Source: Gracilaria gracilis | Taxonomy: Eukaryota; Rhodophyta; Florideophyceae; Gracilariales; Gracilariaceae | Direction: 5' to 3' | Assembly (NCBI GenBank): GCA_030374805.1 | Contig: JARGSG010000013.1 | Span: forward strand, 930,001 to 994,000 | Length of the DNA: 64,000 bases | The notes under the pieces: model-generated | Seen by the model: only the letters and a program-made list of their open reading frames with translations | What the model was told of the DNA's origin: nothing | The model's database searches: none | Shown: one piece after another, positions 46,001 through 57,892 of the stretch | How the letters are laid out: the number at the start of each line of letters is the position of its first letter | Numbering within the stretch: the stretch's first letter is position 1 | Made by a program: the position numbers and the translations under genes

Positions 46001-46876
46001 AATGACGCCACTGACCAGCTGCCGCGTTACTTCCTTACGTTCAAGGTCTCTCCTAGCGGGTCCGCCACGGTATAGCATCTGGAATATAGGCTTAGTGCCT
46101 GGTTCCAGTTCGAAATGGTGTTTCGCTGCCGCAATCGTACCGAGATGGACATCCCACATGTCCGCAAACGGTCGAAGTAGCTCAATGGCGTTATCTCGTT
46201 CGGAAGCATACTCAGTGCTGATATGTACCTTGCTAGGCTAATGTTCTTCATATTTCGGTACAGTTTCCCGCTCCTGTTCAATATCTTTGTCTTCCCGTTC
46301 GGAATTACTGTCCAAAATCGGAATGTGTTCCCCCTCCTTAGATCCGTCATTCTGCGACCATGGTTGCGAAGTTATGATCGCTTCAGTATATGGAAGGGAA
46401 AGTCCGATAACGGTGTTCTTGCGTAACCGATCCCAGTGGTCAGAGAAGCTCGTTACGCGAACGAAAAACGGTACGTCCGGTCGGAGCTCCATAACTCCCC
46501 CCGCAAGGAGTGTGAGTTCAAGCGCCGATCTCGTGCGGTGATGAGACTTTAGGAAGACCAAGCTAGACGTTTTCGTTGTTACTAAGACGTTCGTTTTCGA
46601 CATTGGGGGTAGAACACCCGGACGGGTTAGAACACGCGGACGGGCAACGTGTATCTTATTAGATAGGATTTCCCGTTCGGGTTCCGATTCCGGCGCGGAA
46701 GGAGCATTTGGTCCGTAGGAGGAAGACTGTATAGACACCGGATTGCAGTGCCGTAAGAGTATTGTCCGTTTCGGTCCTAGTATTGCCAAGACGAACCTGT
46801 CAATAGAAAAAGTACCGAGTAGTACGGTGGTGGATAGATTAGAAACCACCAGGAACTGTACTCGTTTGTTGCGCCG
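43057..46876 (-). pseudogene. pol: Ty3/gypsy pol: protease end, RT, RNase H, integrase, chromodomain
   Basis: In order on the minus strand: retropepsin tail (VSNLSTTVLLGTFSIDRFVL), linker (VPFFVRVTSF), RT (GSLRFCVDYRQLN; active site ALVYLDDVIIYSR), RNase H (STTERECLAVVWAILHLRPY; NHHSSRWIL in place of TDHDALRWI), integrase (FVAMDIAGPF, LPTDNGTQFVS, QTNGQAERINK) and chromodomain (VVERVDGHCG ... YRVRLYGYCAD). In-frame TGA at 45872 replaces the Arg of the usual PRMDEC motif, and another TGA lies at 45533. Frame changes occur near 44350 and 43700, and the integrase HHCC site is scrambled. The 5' side is cut at 46877 by a CACTA terminus, which removes the DTGA protease active site. It is clearly inactive. 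Confidence 0.88.
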
Positions 46877-47288
46877 GTGTTATCGGAATGCTAGTTTCGA
46901 TGTCAAAAAGACCGAATTAAAATGATGGAAAAACCGGGGAATTTATCCAAATTTGGATGTGCTTAATTTCCGAAAATATTTCCACATTTCCACTTGTGCT
47001 AGTTTGTGTGGAAAGAATCATTCAAGATTATTTCCATCATTACTAGTTTGGATGGAAGACAAACTAGCGTGTTACTTCCGTTCACGATAGTTTCCGAACC
47101 CAATGTAAGTGTGTAAGTGGCACATATTTAGAACTATTCGGCGGCGAATAAGGATATATATACAAAGATAGCTACTTATGGAATACCATTAGAAGAATAC
47201 AAACCCTTCGAATAGGAAATCTCTATAGATATACAGCACATCTATTTAACAACTCTCATATCAGATATCGGCCGTTTATTCTCTCACT
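46877..47288 (+). repeat. CACTA-type terminus and subterminal region, copy 2
   Basis: TTATCGGAATGCTAGTTT begins right where the gypsy protease frame is cut. Colinear with 14658-15075, including the GCTAGTTT words and ATTTATCCAAATTTGGATG. Confidence 0.65.
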
Positions 47289-50200
47289 TTTGAAACGCCT
47301 TCGCATCACGTGCCACCTCCTTCTTCGCTCGCACCATCCCTGCCATTCAAAGGCATCAAAGAAGATGCCCCAACCGTCTCACCGCCAACAAGCGTTTCCT
47401 TTCCCCCGGCGGCAACGTCCCTCATTTTTCCCCACGCACAAAGCGTCACAAGTCCACCCCCCTGCTCCCACCACCACCCCAACCTCCTCTCTCCAATCGC
47501 CCTTCCGATAACGTCACCATCGCCGACGACGACTCCTACCACCAGCAGCAGCTCTCCCTCTTCGTCCACACCCAAGACGCCTACCATATCGTAGGCACCC
47601 CCGTCTGCTCCCTCTCCCCCTCCCCACCTCCTCCACCGCCCCCCTCCTTCCCTCTCCTCAACAACCCCCAATTCGATCGAATAGTCCCCTACATCTCTTC
47701 CTTCGCTTCCACCCTCGGCCCCCGTAAGGCTAACCACCTCAACTCTTTCCTCCACGACCCCTCTTTCTCCAAGTCAGCCTTCCACAACGCCGTCCCCTCC
47801 GCCTCCCAGTGTCTCAAACTTCAAACAAACCTCTTCCAACACCGATTCACCAACATCGGTTTCACCCCTACCACCTTCCACGACCCACAGCACCTCTTCA
47901 CAGCCATCATCTTCCGAAAGCGTGCTATCCAAGTCCTTAAAGAACAGCTCGCACTTGCGTACTCCGACAATACCTTCTTCCACCACGTCCCCCATACAAC
48001 CTTCTCCGGCTCTCCCGCTTTCGCCCACCCCATGGCTTCTTTTCTCGGAAAAGAAGCTCTTCGAGCCCTCAAGCAGGCAATCATGCAGTTCTCCAATAAC
48101 TCCTGCATCTGGCACACCTCTGAGAACACTGTTATCAACTCCTTCATCGGCTTCGTCCAACTAGACTCCGACAAGTCCTCCACCTCCCTCAACTCCTCTT
48201 CCATCACCTCCTATCCCCTTCACATCACCCTTCTAAACTTCTCCGACTCGTTCCGTCGCAAATGTATCACCGACAACCTCACCCTTCCCAGATACCTTCC
48301 AACCTCTTTCAATCTCGCCACCCCCTCTCAAGACCCCGATACCATCCCCAAAACCTCATCCAGCATCTCCGTCTTTTCCAAAATGCAACTCATCCAACGT
48401 GCCATCTCCAACCTTTTCGACCCTCTTCTCTCCTCTGGCCTCACTGGTTTCCCCTTCCGTGACGCCAATGGCGTGCTCCGCCATTGTCACCCAATCATTG
48501 CCAGCTACTGCGCAGACATCCCAGAAAAAAAGAACATTCTCGCCATCTCCCACAGCACCCGCCCCCGGCATCCATGCCACCGATGTACCGTCCCACGCTC
48601 CGAACTCCACCTACACATTCCATCCCCCCTCTTCGATCCCAGATAAAGGCTCTCGATGCCCGCAAATCACACTCTACCCTCCTCCAAGATGTTGAAAAGG
48701 CCCTCCTCGCCAGAAAGCCCAGAATCGCCCGAAACACCAAGGAAAAGGCCGTTGAAGCACTCCACTCCCTTTCCCTCGCAAAATACTCCTCCCTCTTCGA
48801 ATCTTACCCTCTCCTCAACATCACCCCTCTCCTCTCCCCTTACAACATCTTCCCCTTCGAACCACTTCATGACTTCCACCTCGGCATCTCTAAGCTCATC
48901 AAGCTCGCAGCCATCAAGAGACTCAAGTCAGAATCACTCTTCACTACCTCCCGTTCTTCCGATTCCCGTAGTTTCTTCAACTCCGTCCGCTCCTCCATTC
49001 TGAAAAACGCGAGCACCATCCTCGCCGCCATCGAAAAGCACCCCCCAGCCACAGGAATCCACATCGACTTTTCCTCCTCCGACAACGGTCAGGCCCTTAA
49101 CGGTATCTTCAACTCCGACGGCCTACGTGGTATGCTCGAAGCAAAAGAGTACCGCTCACTCGACATGGTCTTCCCCTTCATCGGCGCCTTCTTCGACTTC
49201 TGCTGTGACGAGGCCGATGCAGCTCTCATCACTTCCGTTTTCACCAAGTACTCCGATTTTCTCCTCTTCTCCATGAGATAAAACACCTCCGCAGAATGGA
49301 CCGACTCCCGCCTCACCGACCTCCAATTCCAAATCCGCTCCTTCAAGCGCACAGCCATACTCATCCTCGGCCCCCACCACACTTCCAGCCTCGGAACCCT
49401 CAAGTTCCACCTCCTCGATCACATCTTCGAGGAACTTTGCCGCTTCGGAGGCCTCCACTTCAACGATGCTGGCATATTGGAACACGCCCACTCCCTCTTC
49501 AAGTCACACTAATCCAAAATCTTAAATACCAGGTCCACCGCACATGAAGAAACCATTCGCGCCATCCATCACTCCAACGCCACCAAAGATTGGAACCCCC
49601 TTTCCACCAACCCCTCCATCACTTCCTCTACTCCTGCCCTCGCCTCTCCCATCCAATCCCGCCAACCCGGTTTGGTCCGTGATGGAAAACCATCTCATTC
49701 GCTGATCTCATCACCGCCCACAAATTCCTCCACTCTAATCCTCATTTCAATCCCAAATCTCTACAAGACTTCTTCCCCACCGACACTCTCTCCATCCTTC
49801 AACAGATTAGGAAACAAGCCCTCCCTTCATTCATCACCCTTTCTCTCGAAGTCTTAGAACTCTCAGGGAACTCACCCACTCTCCGTCGCACCCGAATCAC
49901 CGTAGTCAACTCCGCTTACGTCGCCGGCGGTTATGTCCCATCACTCGACCACTACATTGAAGAGCGGAACGAGCTCGCGCTCCAGGATCCTCCAGTCCCT
50001 CTCATCCAACGAATATTTGCCGCCCCGTCCTTCGGTCCGTCTAAATCCCCAAAGTTCTCTCACGTCCTCGTCGCAGGCACGAGCTCCTCCAACTCCATCT
50101 CCATCTTCTATGTCTGCAAACTCACCATTCTTCTTCGCTTCACCCTTCCTTCTTCCACTCCATCTTCCAAGGAGTTCGCCTTCGTACAGTTCATGGAGCT

Positions 50201-50519
50201 CGTTCCACCAAGCGACGAAGTCGATGTCACTTTCAACTGCGTATGCCTTCGATGGGCAACAGACGACGAACATAACCACAACGCCCATCCAGTTCCCATC
50301 TCCACCCACTACACATCCGACAACGTTTTTCCATGGTTTGCACTCATCCCTTTCTCTTCTATCCTTGGCTTCGTTCATGTTTTCCGCCAGAAGTACCCCG
50401 CACCCCCTTCAATTCCCGCCTCCATTGGCGTTTCTATAGATTTCACCTCAGCCCATTCTACCAGGGCCCTACCTCCAGGCCCTACCTCCCACCCGCCGCA
50501 TAGCACTCATTCCATATGA
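47289..50519 (+). pseudogene. CACTA (Plavaka/Tnp2-like) transposase, longer copy 2
   Basis: Reading frame 2 is open from 47289 to TAA 48644 without an obvious ATG. A basic, Pro-rich N-terminus is followed by QFDRIVPYISSFASTLG, ANHLNSFLHDPSFSKSAFH and the core DANGVLRHCHPIIASYCADI + RHPCHRCTVPRS. One frameshift near 48630 leads to ARKPRIARNTKEKAVEALHS, then NIFPFEPLHDFHLGISKLIK and GMLEAKEYRSLDMVFPFIGA, ending at TAA 49279. Further pieces continue to 50519 (FVQFMELVPPSDEVDVTFNC). The copy is longer than copy 1 by about 740 bp at 48835-49560. A few frame changes make it a pseudogene unless some are introns. The right terminus of the transposon is not found. Confidence 0.8.
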
Positions 50520-51135
50520 TTTTCATAAACCAATCACTACCACCCTCTTCCACAGGAAAGATTGGAGATAGGTATGGGATGAAGAAGATACAACACCTCT
50601 TCATCATCCCACAGCTATCTCCACTCCTCCCACTCTTATTCACCCTACCCTCTCTCCTCTCCTCCTTCTGCCGCATCCGTACCCTCTCCCCGGTGCCCAA
50701 CTAAACGACTGAAACTGGGCTTCTCTGGTCGGCACGCTGCTATGTAGCAATCAAGAACCGCTCCAAATCTACGCGTTAAATTCGCCATAAAGTATTCCTC
50801 CCTCACCACTAGATATACCTTCTCCCTCGATGGAATCCACAGCCCAACCGTCGCAGTTCTCTCCGAATTTCCGGACACACACCTCGGATCCCCCTCTAAA
50901 AATCCATCGTTCTAAAACTGTTCGCCGTGCTCGTCCCCCACCAATTCCCATGCCACCTTCAATATACCCTCCACTACCCTCGGCAGATACCTCCCATACA
51001 ATCTAAAAAACAAGAGCTGCCTTGGTCCTCCAAACGTCCCACATCTTCGTTCATCGTTTTCACAACACACCCAATACACGCATCAAGTCTGGCGAGGTGC
51101 ATCACCGTCCCATCCCCGTAATGTTTTTTCCCATT
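50520..51135 (+). other. region without recognised gene
   Basis: C/T-rich on +; small ORFs on both strands. Nothing recognised. Confidence 0.35.
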
Positions 51136-53347
51136 TCATTTGGTCTCCACTGCGTATCTCATGTACTCCTCCAACACTGCCACCCCCATTCCATTCTTGC
51201 AATATTTGTCTTCATCATCACAGCTCCACTGTTGAGCATGCACAGTTGATCCAGAGTACGCAAGATCTTCGAAACGGCTCATTCTCCACGCACACAACTT
51301 GTCCATCCCATCTTCTTCACTTCCTATAAGCTTCTCGCGAGCCTCGTCCATCTGCTTCTTCAACTCCTCACCAAGTTCCGTCCCCTCGCTAGGCTTCGCC
51401 CGCTTTGCAATCAAATCATATCCCAGTAAAGAGATAAACTGTCCCGAGCAGCCTGCTTTCGCACCCCAATGACATCGCTTATTGTCTGCTTCATCCGCTG
51501 CTTCAGACACTTGTCCGCGCTTACATTCTCCACGCACTCTTGTTTCCTCCCCGCTTCCCTTATCGTCTCCCACATCTATCCCATTATTTCTGTCTCGACC
51601 ACATACTTCAACAACATATCACTTCCACCCTCTGTCGATGGTGTGTACGCCCTCATCTCATATGCAACCTGAATTGGGCACCTAGGCACCATCTCCTTCT
51701 CCCACCTACCAACATGCTCCCCTCTCTATTTTCTCCCACCGTCTCACTTCTGGTTTTCCAATTTATACCGAAGTTTTCCGTGTCGAAACAAAGTTCAGAC
51801 GCCTCCAACTTTGCATAATGAAGAATCCTATCATATACAGCCCTTGAGAATCCATAAAAACATTCTTCCACTCCAGTATCATACTTTCGACGTCCTTTCA
51901 CCTTCTTTCCTCCACCATCTCGCTTTCTCCACTTCACTGCCTCCCGAAGACTTTCGGTCAACACATTTTGCCGTTTATTTTCCTCCCTCAGCCGTGCCAG
52001 CTCTTCCTGCATCGGCTTCAAACCCACCATCAATGTATAGTGATCTTCCTTCATATTTCCCAACTGTCCCTTCAGTGAATTCACCCTCTGAACGAGTGCA
52101 GACCGTGGCAATACGCTTAAGTTGTTCTCATTCCCTTCCCGTTCCCTTGTAGATCCCCATTCATCTCCTCGAATTCTACCTCCCCTTTCTCCACGACCAC
52201 CGTCACTTTTGTCTCCCACATCCTTCGGAAGTAAAACGGTGTTGCGCCTTACACGCATCCTTTGGGGTGTTAGTGGCGCCGTCTCTACGACATTCACTTC
52301 CCCACGCTGTTCTGTTTGTACGTCGTCCCCCCCTTCGAAATCCCTCTCAACCACTGCTGCTGTCCCTCCGACAATTTCCTTGGTTGATCCACCACTTCTA
52401 CGTCGTACCGCTCTCCCGTCCGCATGTTCTCGTCACTTATCTCCCCTCTTTCTCACAACTTCAACATCCACCAATCCATGAACCACACTGCCTATTATTC
52501 TCTCACTACCCTCCCCTGTTTCACGTTCTGCCATTCGCCGCACACACCCCATTCCTTCTTTCTCCAGGTTCGCATCCTCTTGCTCGAAACCAATGCTTTC
52601 CTTCTGTGGCACTCTATTTGGCGTCACAACAACCAAACTCTTCACTCCTCGCGTTCTCGCCGGGTGACCACACCTCACTCTCTCCGTTTCTGATTCCACC
52701 TCTTCGGGTACCCCAGTCTTATGCAGTTTATCACCGTTAGTTCCCTTTCTTCCTCGAAGACCCCCACTACCTAGTATGGTACTACTCATTGCTATCGCTC
52801 TTCCCTCAACACTCGTACGATGCTCTTTACCCTTCACTATCATATCTCCGCCATCGCTCTCCTCCAAAACTTGCGCGGTCTCTGCGCCTCTTTTACGGCC
52901 ATCTCTCTCCAGACCACCGCGCACAATCGTTTTCGACATACCTCGCTGCGCTCCTATGCTTTTCTTGGGACTAACTCCTTGATCTCGTGCGTTCGCAATA
53001 GGTTTCGTCATCACAATGCTTACCGTTTGCTCCGTTTGCTACGTTCGCTCCGACGTTCCGCCCCCGACGCTCCTCTCCGCACCGTCGCTCCTCGCCGCAC
53101 CGTCGCTCCTTGCCGCACTCTTCCTCCGCTTCCCACGTAAACCACTCCGAGGCGCACGCGTACTACGAGCGGGGCGAACTTCGCCACTTACCGTTTCGCC
53201 ACGTCTTTGGCTCTTTGACGCGCGACTGCTAACCTCCTCCGCATCCATACCCCTGGTCTTAAGTTTCGCCATATAAAATCCGAACGGTTCCTCGCGGTTG
53301 ACGCTGGGCTCACGAAGTCTTAGCCGCTGACCGTGATCGGAGGTCAC
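51136..53347 (-). pseudogene. coiled-coil/basic protein fragments, unknown
   Basis: Four minus-strand pieces in three frames (53347-53039, 53014-52433, 52354-51653, 51573-51136). The best (233 codons) has a leucine/glutamate coiled coil (LARLREENKRQNVLTESLRE) followed by a basic patch (KRDGGGKKVKGRRK). The last piece has another helical stretch (GTELGEELKKQMDEAREKLI). The overall style (acidic/basic tracts plus coiled coil) resembles the ORF at 31047-32032, but I cannot show homology. It lies next to the CACTA copy, so it may be its accessory gene, but the orientation is opposite. Confidence 0.35.
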
Positions 53348-53727
53348 TGGAATCGGAACTGCTCTGCTCTCGACGTGTTTGGCACTCGCCGTGATCGAAC
53401 GTCACCGATCGAATGCACACCCCCAATTGAGGGTAGTGTGGTGCAATTCACCAAGTGGGGTTTTTTATTTCCCGATTCCAAAACGAAAAAATGAACCCGA
53501 AATCCCCATTTCTGAATACTTCTCATAATGTTAAAAAACGTACAAGGTTTCGCATCATATTGGATGCCCTTCACTACCTTTTATGTATCTACGTACTTCC
53601 ATCTTGCACTTGAGCTAAAGTGTTTAGTTTCTAATTTGTGCTCAACGACAAGTTGAAATGCAATAAGTGCCACTTCATTATCGAGGTTTGGGGTGTTGTT
53701 TTACATGTAGCTAATTTACTACACGTT
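53348..53727 (+). other. gap between coiled-coil fragments and the methyltransferase-SET gene
   Basis: No gene seen. AT-rich from 53440 on. Confidence 0.4.
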
Positions 53728-56700
53728 CTAATCGATTACTATAATAGGATTTGCCGATGTACCCCAGCTATACTCTACTCCATAATCCGCGAACAACTCC
53801 TCTCCCACTTCCAGTTTCCGAAGTGCTCTCACCGCAAGCATTTGGTATTCACGTAGTTGATGCGGGGTGCATCCTGTATTTGGAGTTCGAATGACCCGCA
53901 CTTTTGCAGTCCTTCGTTTTCTCACACCATCCGCAACTGCATCAATGTCCTTATCCCCTTCCATATATTCGGGACCGTTAATCGTTCCACCCAATGAAAA
54001 AGGAGCCGGGACAATCCATACAGGTATTAAACTTACCCCTTGTCTTCTTTCTGGGAGGTTATGGAATATATAGCCGCGGACGTTAAACTCCATCGCATAC
54101 TTTCGAAAGCGTTCGGAAATGGCTCCCAATAAACCTTCACCATATTTCTTGTGTACCTCTTTTCTCTTCGTTAGGTTATGGTACACCAGTGTTCCATAGA
54201 AGTAACATTTCTCTTCATTTTCCATGAATCGCCGTGTAGTGAACACCCCCACTCCTGCGCCAGGGTGGCGAATCGTCGACTTTCCGATACGACAATCGCA
54301 CATCGTCGCTTCCAGTGCCAACATTGCATTCCAATCTAGAAGCCCCATCTTTCCTTGCAAAGTTTTAGCCCATCTGTGGAGGGCCTTACGCCTACCAGTC
54401 GTGACCAAGCTCTCATCCCGCCACATTGACGCAAGAAAGTCTAAAATATACATAGGAAACTTTTGATACTGGGGGTAGCCGGATGGAGCCTTCCATAATC
54501 TCGATGGGCGGACATTCCACTTCGGAAATAAGTTTAACACCCTAATCATAGCATTCCGAAATTCCTACGCTACCTGGATATCCGTCTCATTTTCCCGCAG
54601 CAACAATGCGAATTGAACAATTGCGGCGTGCCTAGCATGGGCAAAGCAGTCAGGGTCTGGCTCACACCCGATGAACCTACGATGCTGTTGTAACTCCATG
54701 CATGCCATTGCTGTCGAAAACGTCCCCGCAAACAAGTCGACTACAATATCGCCAGCCTGGGAAAATCGACTGATTAGCTCCGTCAACAATGCCCGAGGTT
54801 TCTGTTCGAACCTCAGTTTTTGTAAAACGTAGTCCCCACCTTCCTTCTTTCTCTTCCACTGGAGAGTCTCCCCATTAGACATGGGGTGTACCTGGTCAAT
54901 GACACTGTGGTACCCGGGGTACCTCGACTGCACGAAGTTGAAGTTCTCATAGTTCATTATCACATGCTGCTGCGCGTAGCTGAGACCATTTCAAACTCCA
55001 TGTACAGCGTACTACATTGCAGGGAAAAGGGAGCACGACCTACCTCCAGGGTTACGCATCGGGTTGTCTTGAGACCGTACAAAGTGCATTGGGACCTGGT
55101 CTAAAACAAAAGACCGCCTTGGTACTCCGTTTTCATCTTTTGCCCCAATGGCAGAAAGTACATCTCTCCATTGCTGGACTTGCTCGAAAGCACTAAAGAT
55201 GACGAAATGGCCCCCAGGACGTAGCAGTCTTGATAGAAGCTTTGCAGCCTTCTTCATGTTCTCAGGTCTCAGTACATCGTACCAGCTGTTGTTTAGGTTC
55301 TTATTCCTTCAGATGTTGTACGGAGGGTCCATGAGAACCAGTTGAAGTGTTTCTGACGGAAAAAAACCATCTCTGCTCAACGTCTCGTCCATCTCTACCA
55401 TATCCTCAAACCCGCAATTGTACAAGCGAAAGTACTTCTCCATCTCCTCCTCACAACTTCGGAAAGCCATTTTGTCATCCAACGACGCAATGGATGGTGG
55501 GGGTATTACGCCTACCCCGGACGCTTCGTCACCAGTACTTTTTTTCCCAATGTCGGCCACTATGTTCGTGTCACCATCTCCTTATACGCCTCTCCTCTCC
55601 TTCGGCTCCGTTGGTCTCCCAATTTTCTCCACCTCGTCCACATCATCTTCAATTTGTATGGCAGGTTCTGGTTTGGATATCGACGTTACCGCCATACCAG
55701 GGACGTTCAGTGATTCTTTCAGTTTCAACGGGCTTATGGCCTCCATGACGGAGGACACAAGCGAATTCGAGAAACTATCGAATCTCTGGGCAAACACCCG
55801 TGATGGGTCTCTGGTAAACTTCTCCAGGACTCTCCGCCGTCCCGGTTTGGGAATTGGGTAGAACTGTTCATTCACAATAACTTTGTTGAGGTCCGAAATG
55901 AACTCCTTCGCAAGCATTCAGGGCGCAGCATCGATGTCTTGCCGTAAATTCCATGCCCACGGGATGACCTCTGTTTCAATAACAGTTTCATTTTTGCTCG
56001 GTAGCAAGCGATAGTTGTTATCCCGGTGGAAGAACCCCTCTGTCCGCGTCTCAATCGCTTGAAACTGCATTTTGTCGTACATGACTCGGATGAATGGAAG
56101 AACAATGACCTCCACAGTAGGGAATCCCAGGAATTGAGAGAAACAATCCCATGCCTACGTTATGAGCTACACACCAAATCCAACACGCTGAGCTTGGAGT
56201 TTGTTTGATATTTAGAAATTCACAAAAGGTGTGAGATATCTTTTGTCTCCCCTTTCCTCTTCTGGCCTACAACTCTTTTTTTCATGGAAACTTTCTGAAT
56301 GAGCGAGAGAAAGAGAATCCTTTCGAAATGTTTGGAAACGGTTGTGACGAACAGGGGGACCACCCGTCCCACTCGCTTAGGAGGTATAGTCATTGACTTG
56401 AAAAACTCGGTCAAAGTCACATTCTTCGGTATTCCTTTAAAGTTCATCTCGGTATGAGCATTCCAGAAGTCCCTTACACGCCAATCCCTATCACCGTCCA
56501 AAATGTCCAATAACCTCGTGGAGAGGTATAGCTGACGATACGACCCCTTCAGTGATACGACCCGTAGTTTACTCTCAGTAAATGTCAGATGTCCCGGACC
56601 CACAAGAATATAAAATTAATTCTTTGCCAGCGGTAAGATATTGCGATTCTTGATAACGTAATCAACGAACTCGCTGTGTCCCACCTTCCTTGGCTGGTCT

Positions 56701-56855
56701 TCATCTCTCATAGTCGACGCGTAATGATCGCGGATTGCGGGGCATACTGTGACCAGCTCATCTCCGGAGCCATACAGTTTTCTAACCTTCATATCGGAGC
56801 TTGAAGGTGCTGGTGACGTAGACCTCGATTCACTATGTGGAGCAATTTTATGCAT
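53728..56855 (-). pseudogene. DNA amino-methyltransferase (beta-class order, DPPY) fused to a SET domain, degenerate
   Basis: Likely start ATG 56855 (MHKIAPHSES). The N-terminal about 210 residues (56855-56220) are unknown. Then one frame runs from 56115 to 53728 with no frameshift. It carries motif IV DPPYNI (about 55312-55329), PGGHFVIFS (about 55220), QKPRALLTELI (about 54795) and motif I VVDLFAGTFSTAMACME (about 54735), with motif IV before motif I as in beta-class N6-adenine/N4-cytosine methyltransferases. DPPY favours adenine. After 54564 a SET domain follows: HPGAGVGVFTTRRF and ALRKLEVGEELFADYG. The SET NHS motif is not clear (NTGCTPH). In-frame stops: TAA 56616, TGA 55918, TAA 55582, TGA 55309, TAG 55012, TGA 54991, TAG 54565. 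The frame changes at 56115-56230 by intron or indel. If once active it would have written both a DNA mark and a histone mark. As read it is a pseudogene, unless stops are bypassed. Confidence 0.75.
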
Positions 56856-57180
56856 GCTCGAGAAGGGGGTGCGTTGATGGGTTATGATTCGAATTTCTGG
56901 AGCGGAGATGGCAGCGGTCGGGAGATGGCAGCGGAGGGGAGAAAACAGGGCACGGGAGAGTGCAGCGGGCGGGTGATAACTGCCGACGAGATATGAAAGT
57001 GCGCGGGAGACGGGAGGGGGGGGGAGAAGATAGCAACGATACAGCACGAAACAGATTCTTTAAACACGACAGGGAGATGTGCAAGATGTCTAAGATGCAC
57101 GTGAAGCCGTAAAGAGGTGTCAGGGAAAGCGGCGACACTCGAAGGATACGGAACTTGGTGATTGCAAACATATACGCGAA
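56856..57180 (-). promoter_or_regulatory. upstream region of the methyltransferase-SET gene
   Basis: Purine-rich on + (56900-57030), with CGGGAGA/CGGGAGG and GATGGCAGCGG words repeated. No clear TATA box. The palindrome cluster begins just beyond. Confidence 0.3.
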
Positions 57181-57200
57181 GTTATAGGGAACGGGTGGTA

Positions 57201-57274
57201 GGACAGCGGACCGGGGTAGAGTGGCGCTTCATCAGTGCAGTGATGAAGCGCCACGACCGCCTCGTCCGCTGTCC
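57201..57274. repeat. palindrome 1 of the 76-bp family (diverged)
   Basis: Inverted repeat with arms GGACAGCGGAC ... TGGCGCTTCATCA and TGATGAAGCGCCA ... GTCCGCTGTCC. It has several arm mismatches and is the most diverged copy. Confidence 0.85.
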
Positions 57275-57315
57275 CAAAACAATATTTTATTTTCCATATT
57301 TTTCAACGACAGCCT

Positions 57316-57391
57316 GGGACAGCGGACCGGGATGTCGTGGCGCTTCATCGGTGCACTGATGAAGCGCCACGCCACCCCGGTCCGCTGTCTC
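57316..57391. repeat. palindrome 2 of the 76-bp family
   Basis: GGGACAGCGGACCGGGATGT at the left; the right arm ends GTCCGCTGTCTC. The centre is GGTGCACT. It is followed by CAACGCGCCGTGAGTGATGA, a tail shared with copies 3 and 4 and in part with copy 5. Confidence 0.9.
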
Positions 57392-57892
57392 AACGCGCCG
57401 TGAGTGATGAAGCTGTGGTAGAGGTACACGCGGCACCGCCAACGCGCTGTCCTACCAGCCGTTCCTTATATCTTGGCGTATAACTTGGCATCATATTTAC
57501 ATTCTTAGCCAAACGGTTTGGACAAATACGAAAATCTCCCCAAGCAGCAGAGTATTAGGACATAGAAATAGAAGATGCACAATACCTATGTGACAAAAAT
57601 GATGTCCTAAACTTAGCTACGAAGCGTGAGTATGTGCCACCTTCGCAATACTACTTACTATGGTTACCCTATTCTTAGCCACACAGTTGTGACAAAATAC
57701 GAAAACAACCGCAAGCAGCGTAGGAATCGGACATTTTCTGTACAAGATAACGATAGGAGATGTAATAACTTCAATTCATGTAACGGATGTCCTATTTCTA
57801 GCTACGAAGCGTGATGGTGTGCGAAAACCTCCGCAAGCAGCATAGGAATAGGACACATCCTCTATGATATAAAAATAGAAGATGTATTAATT

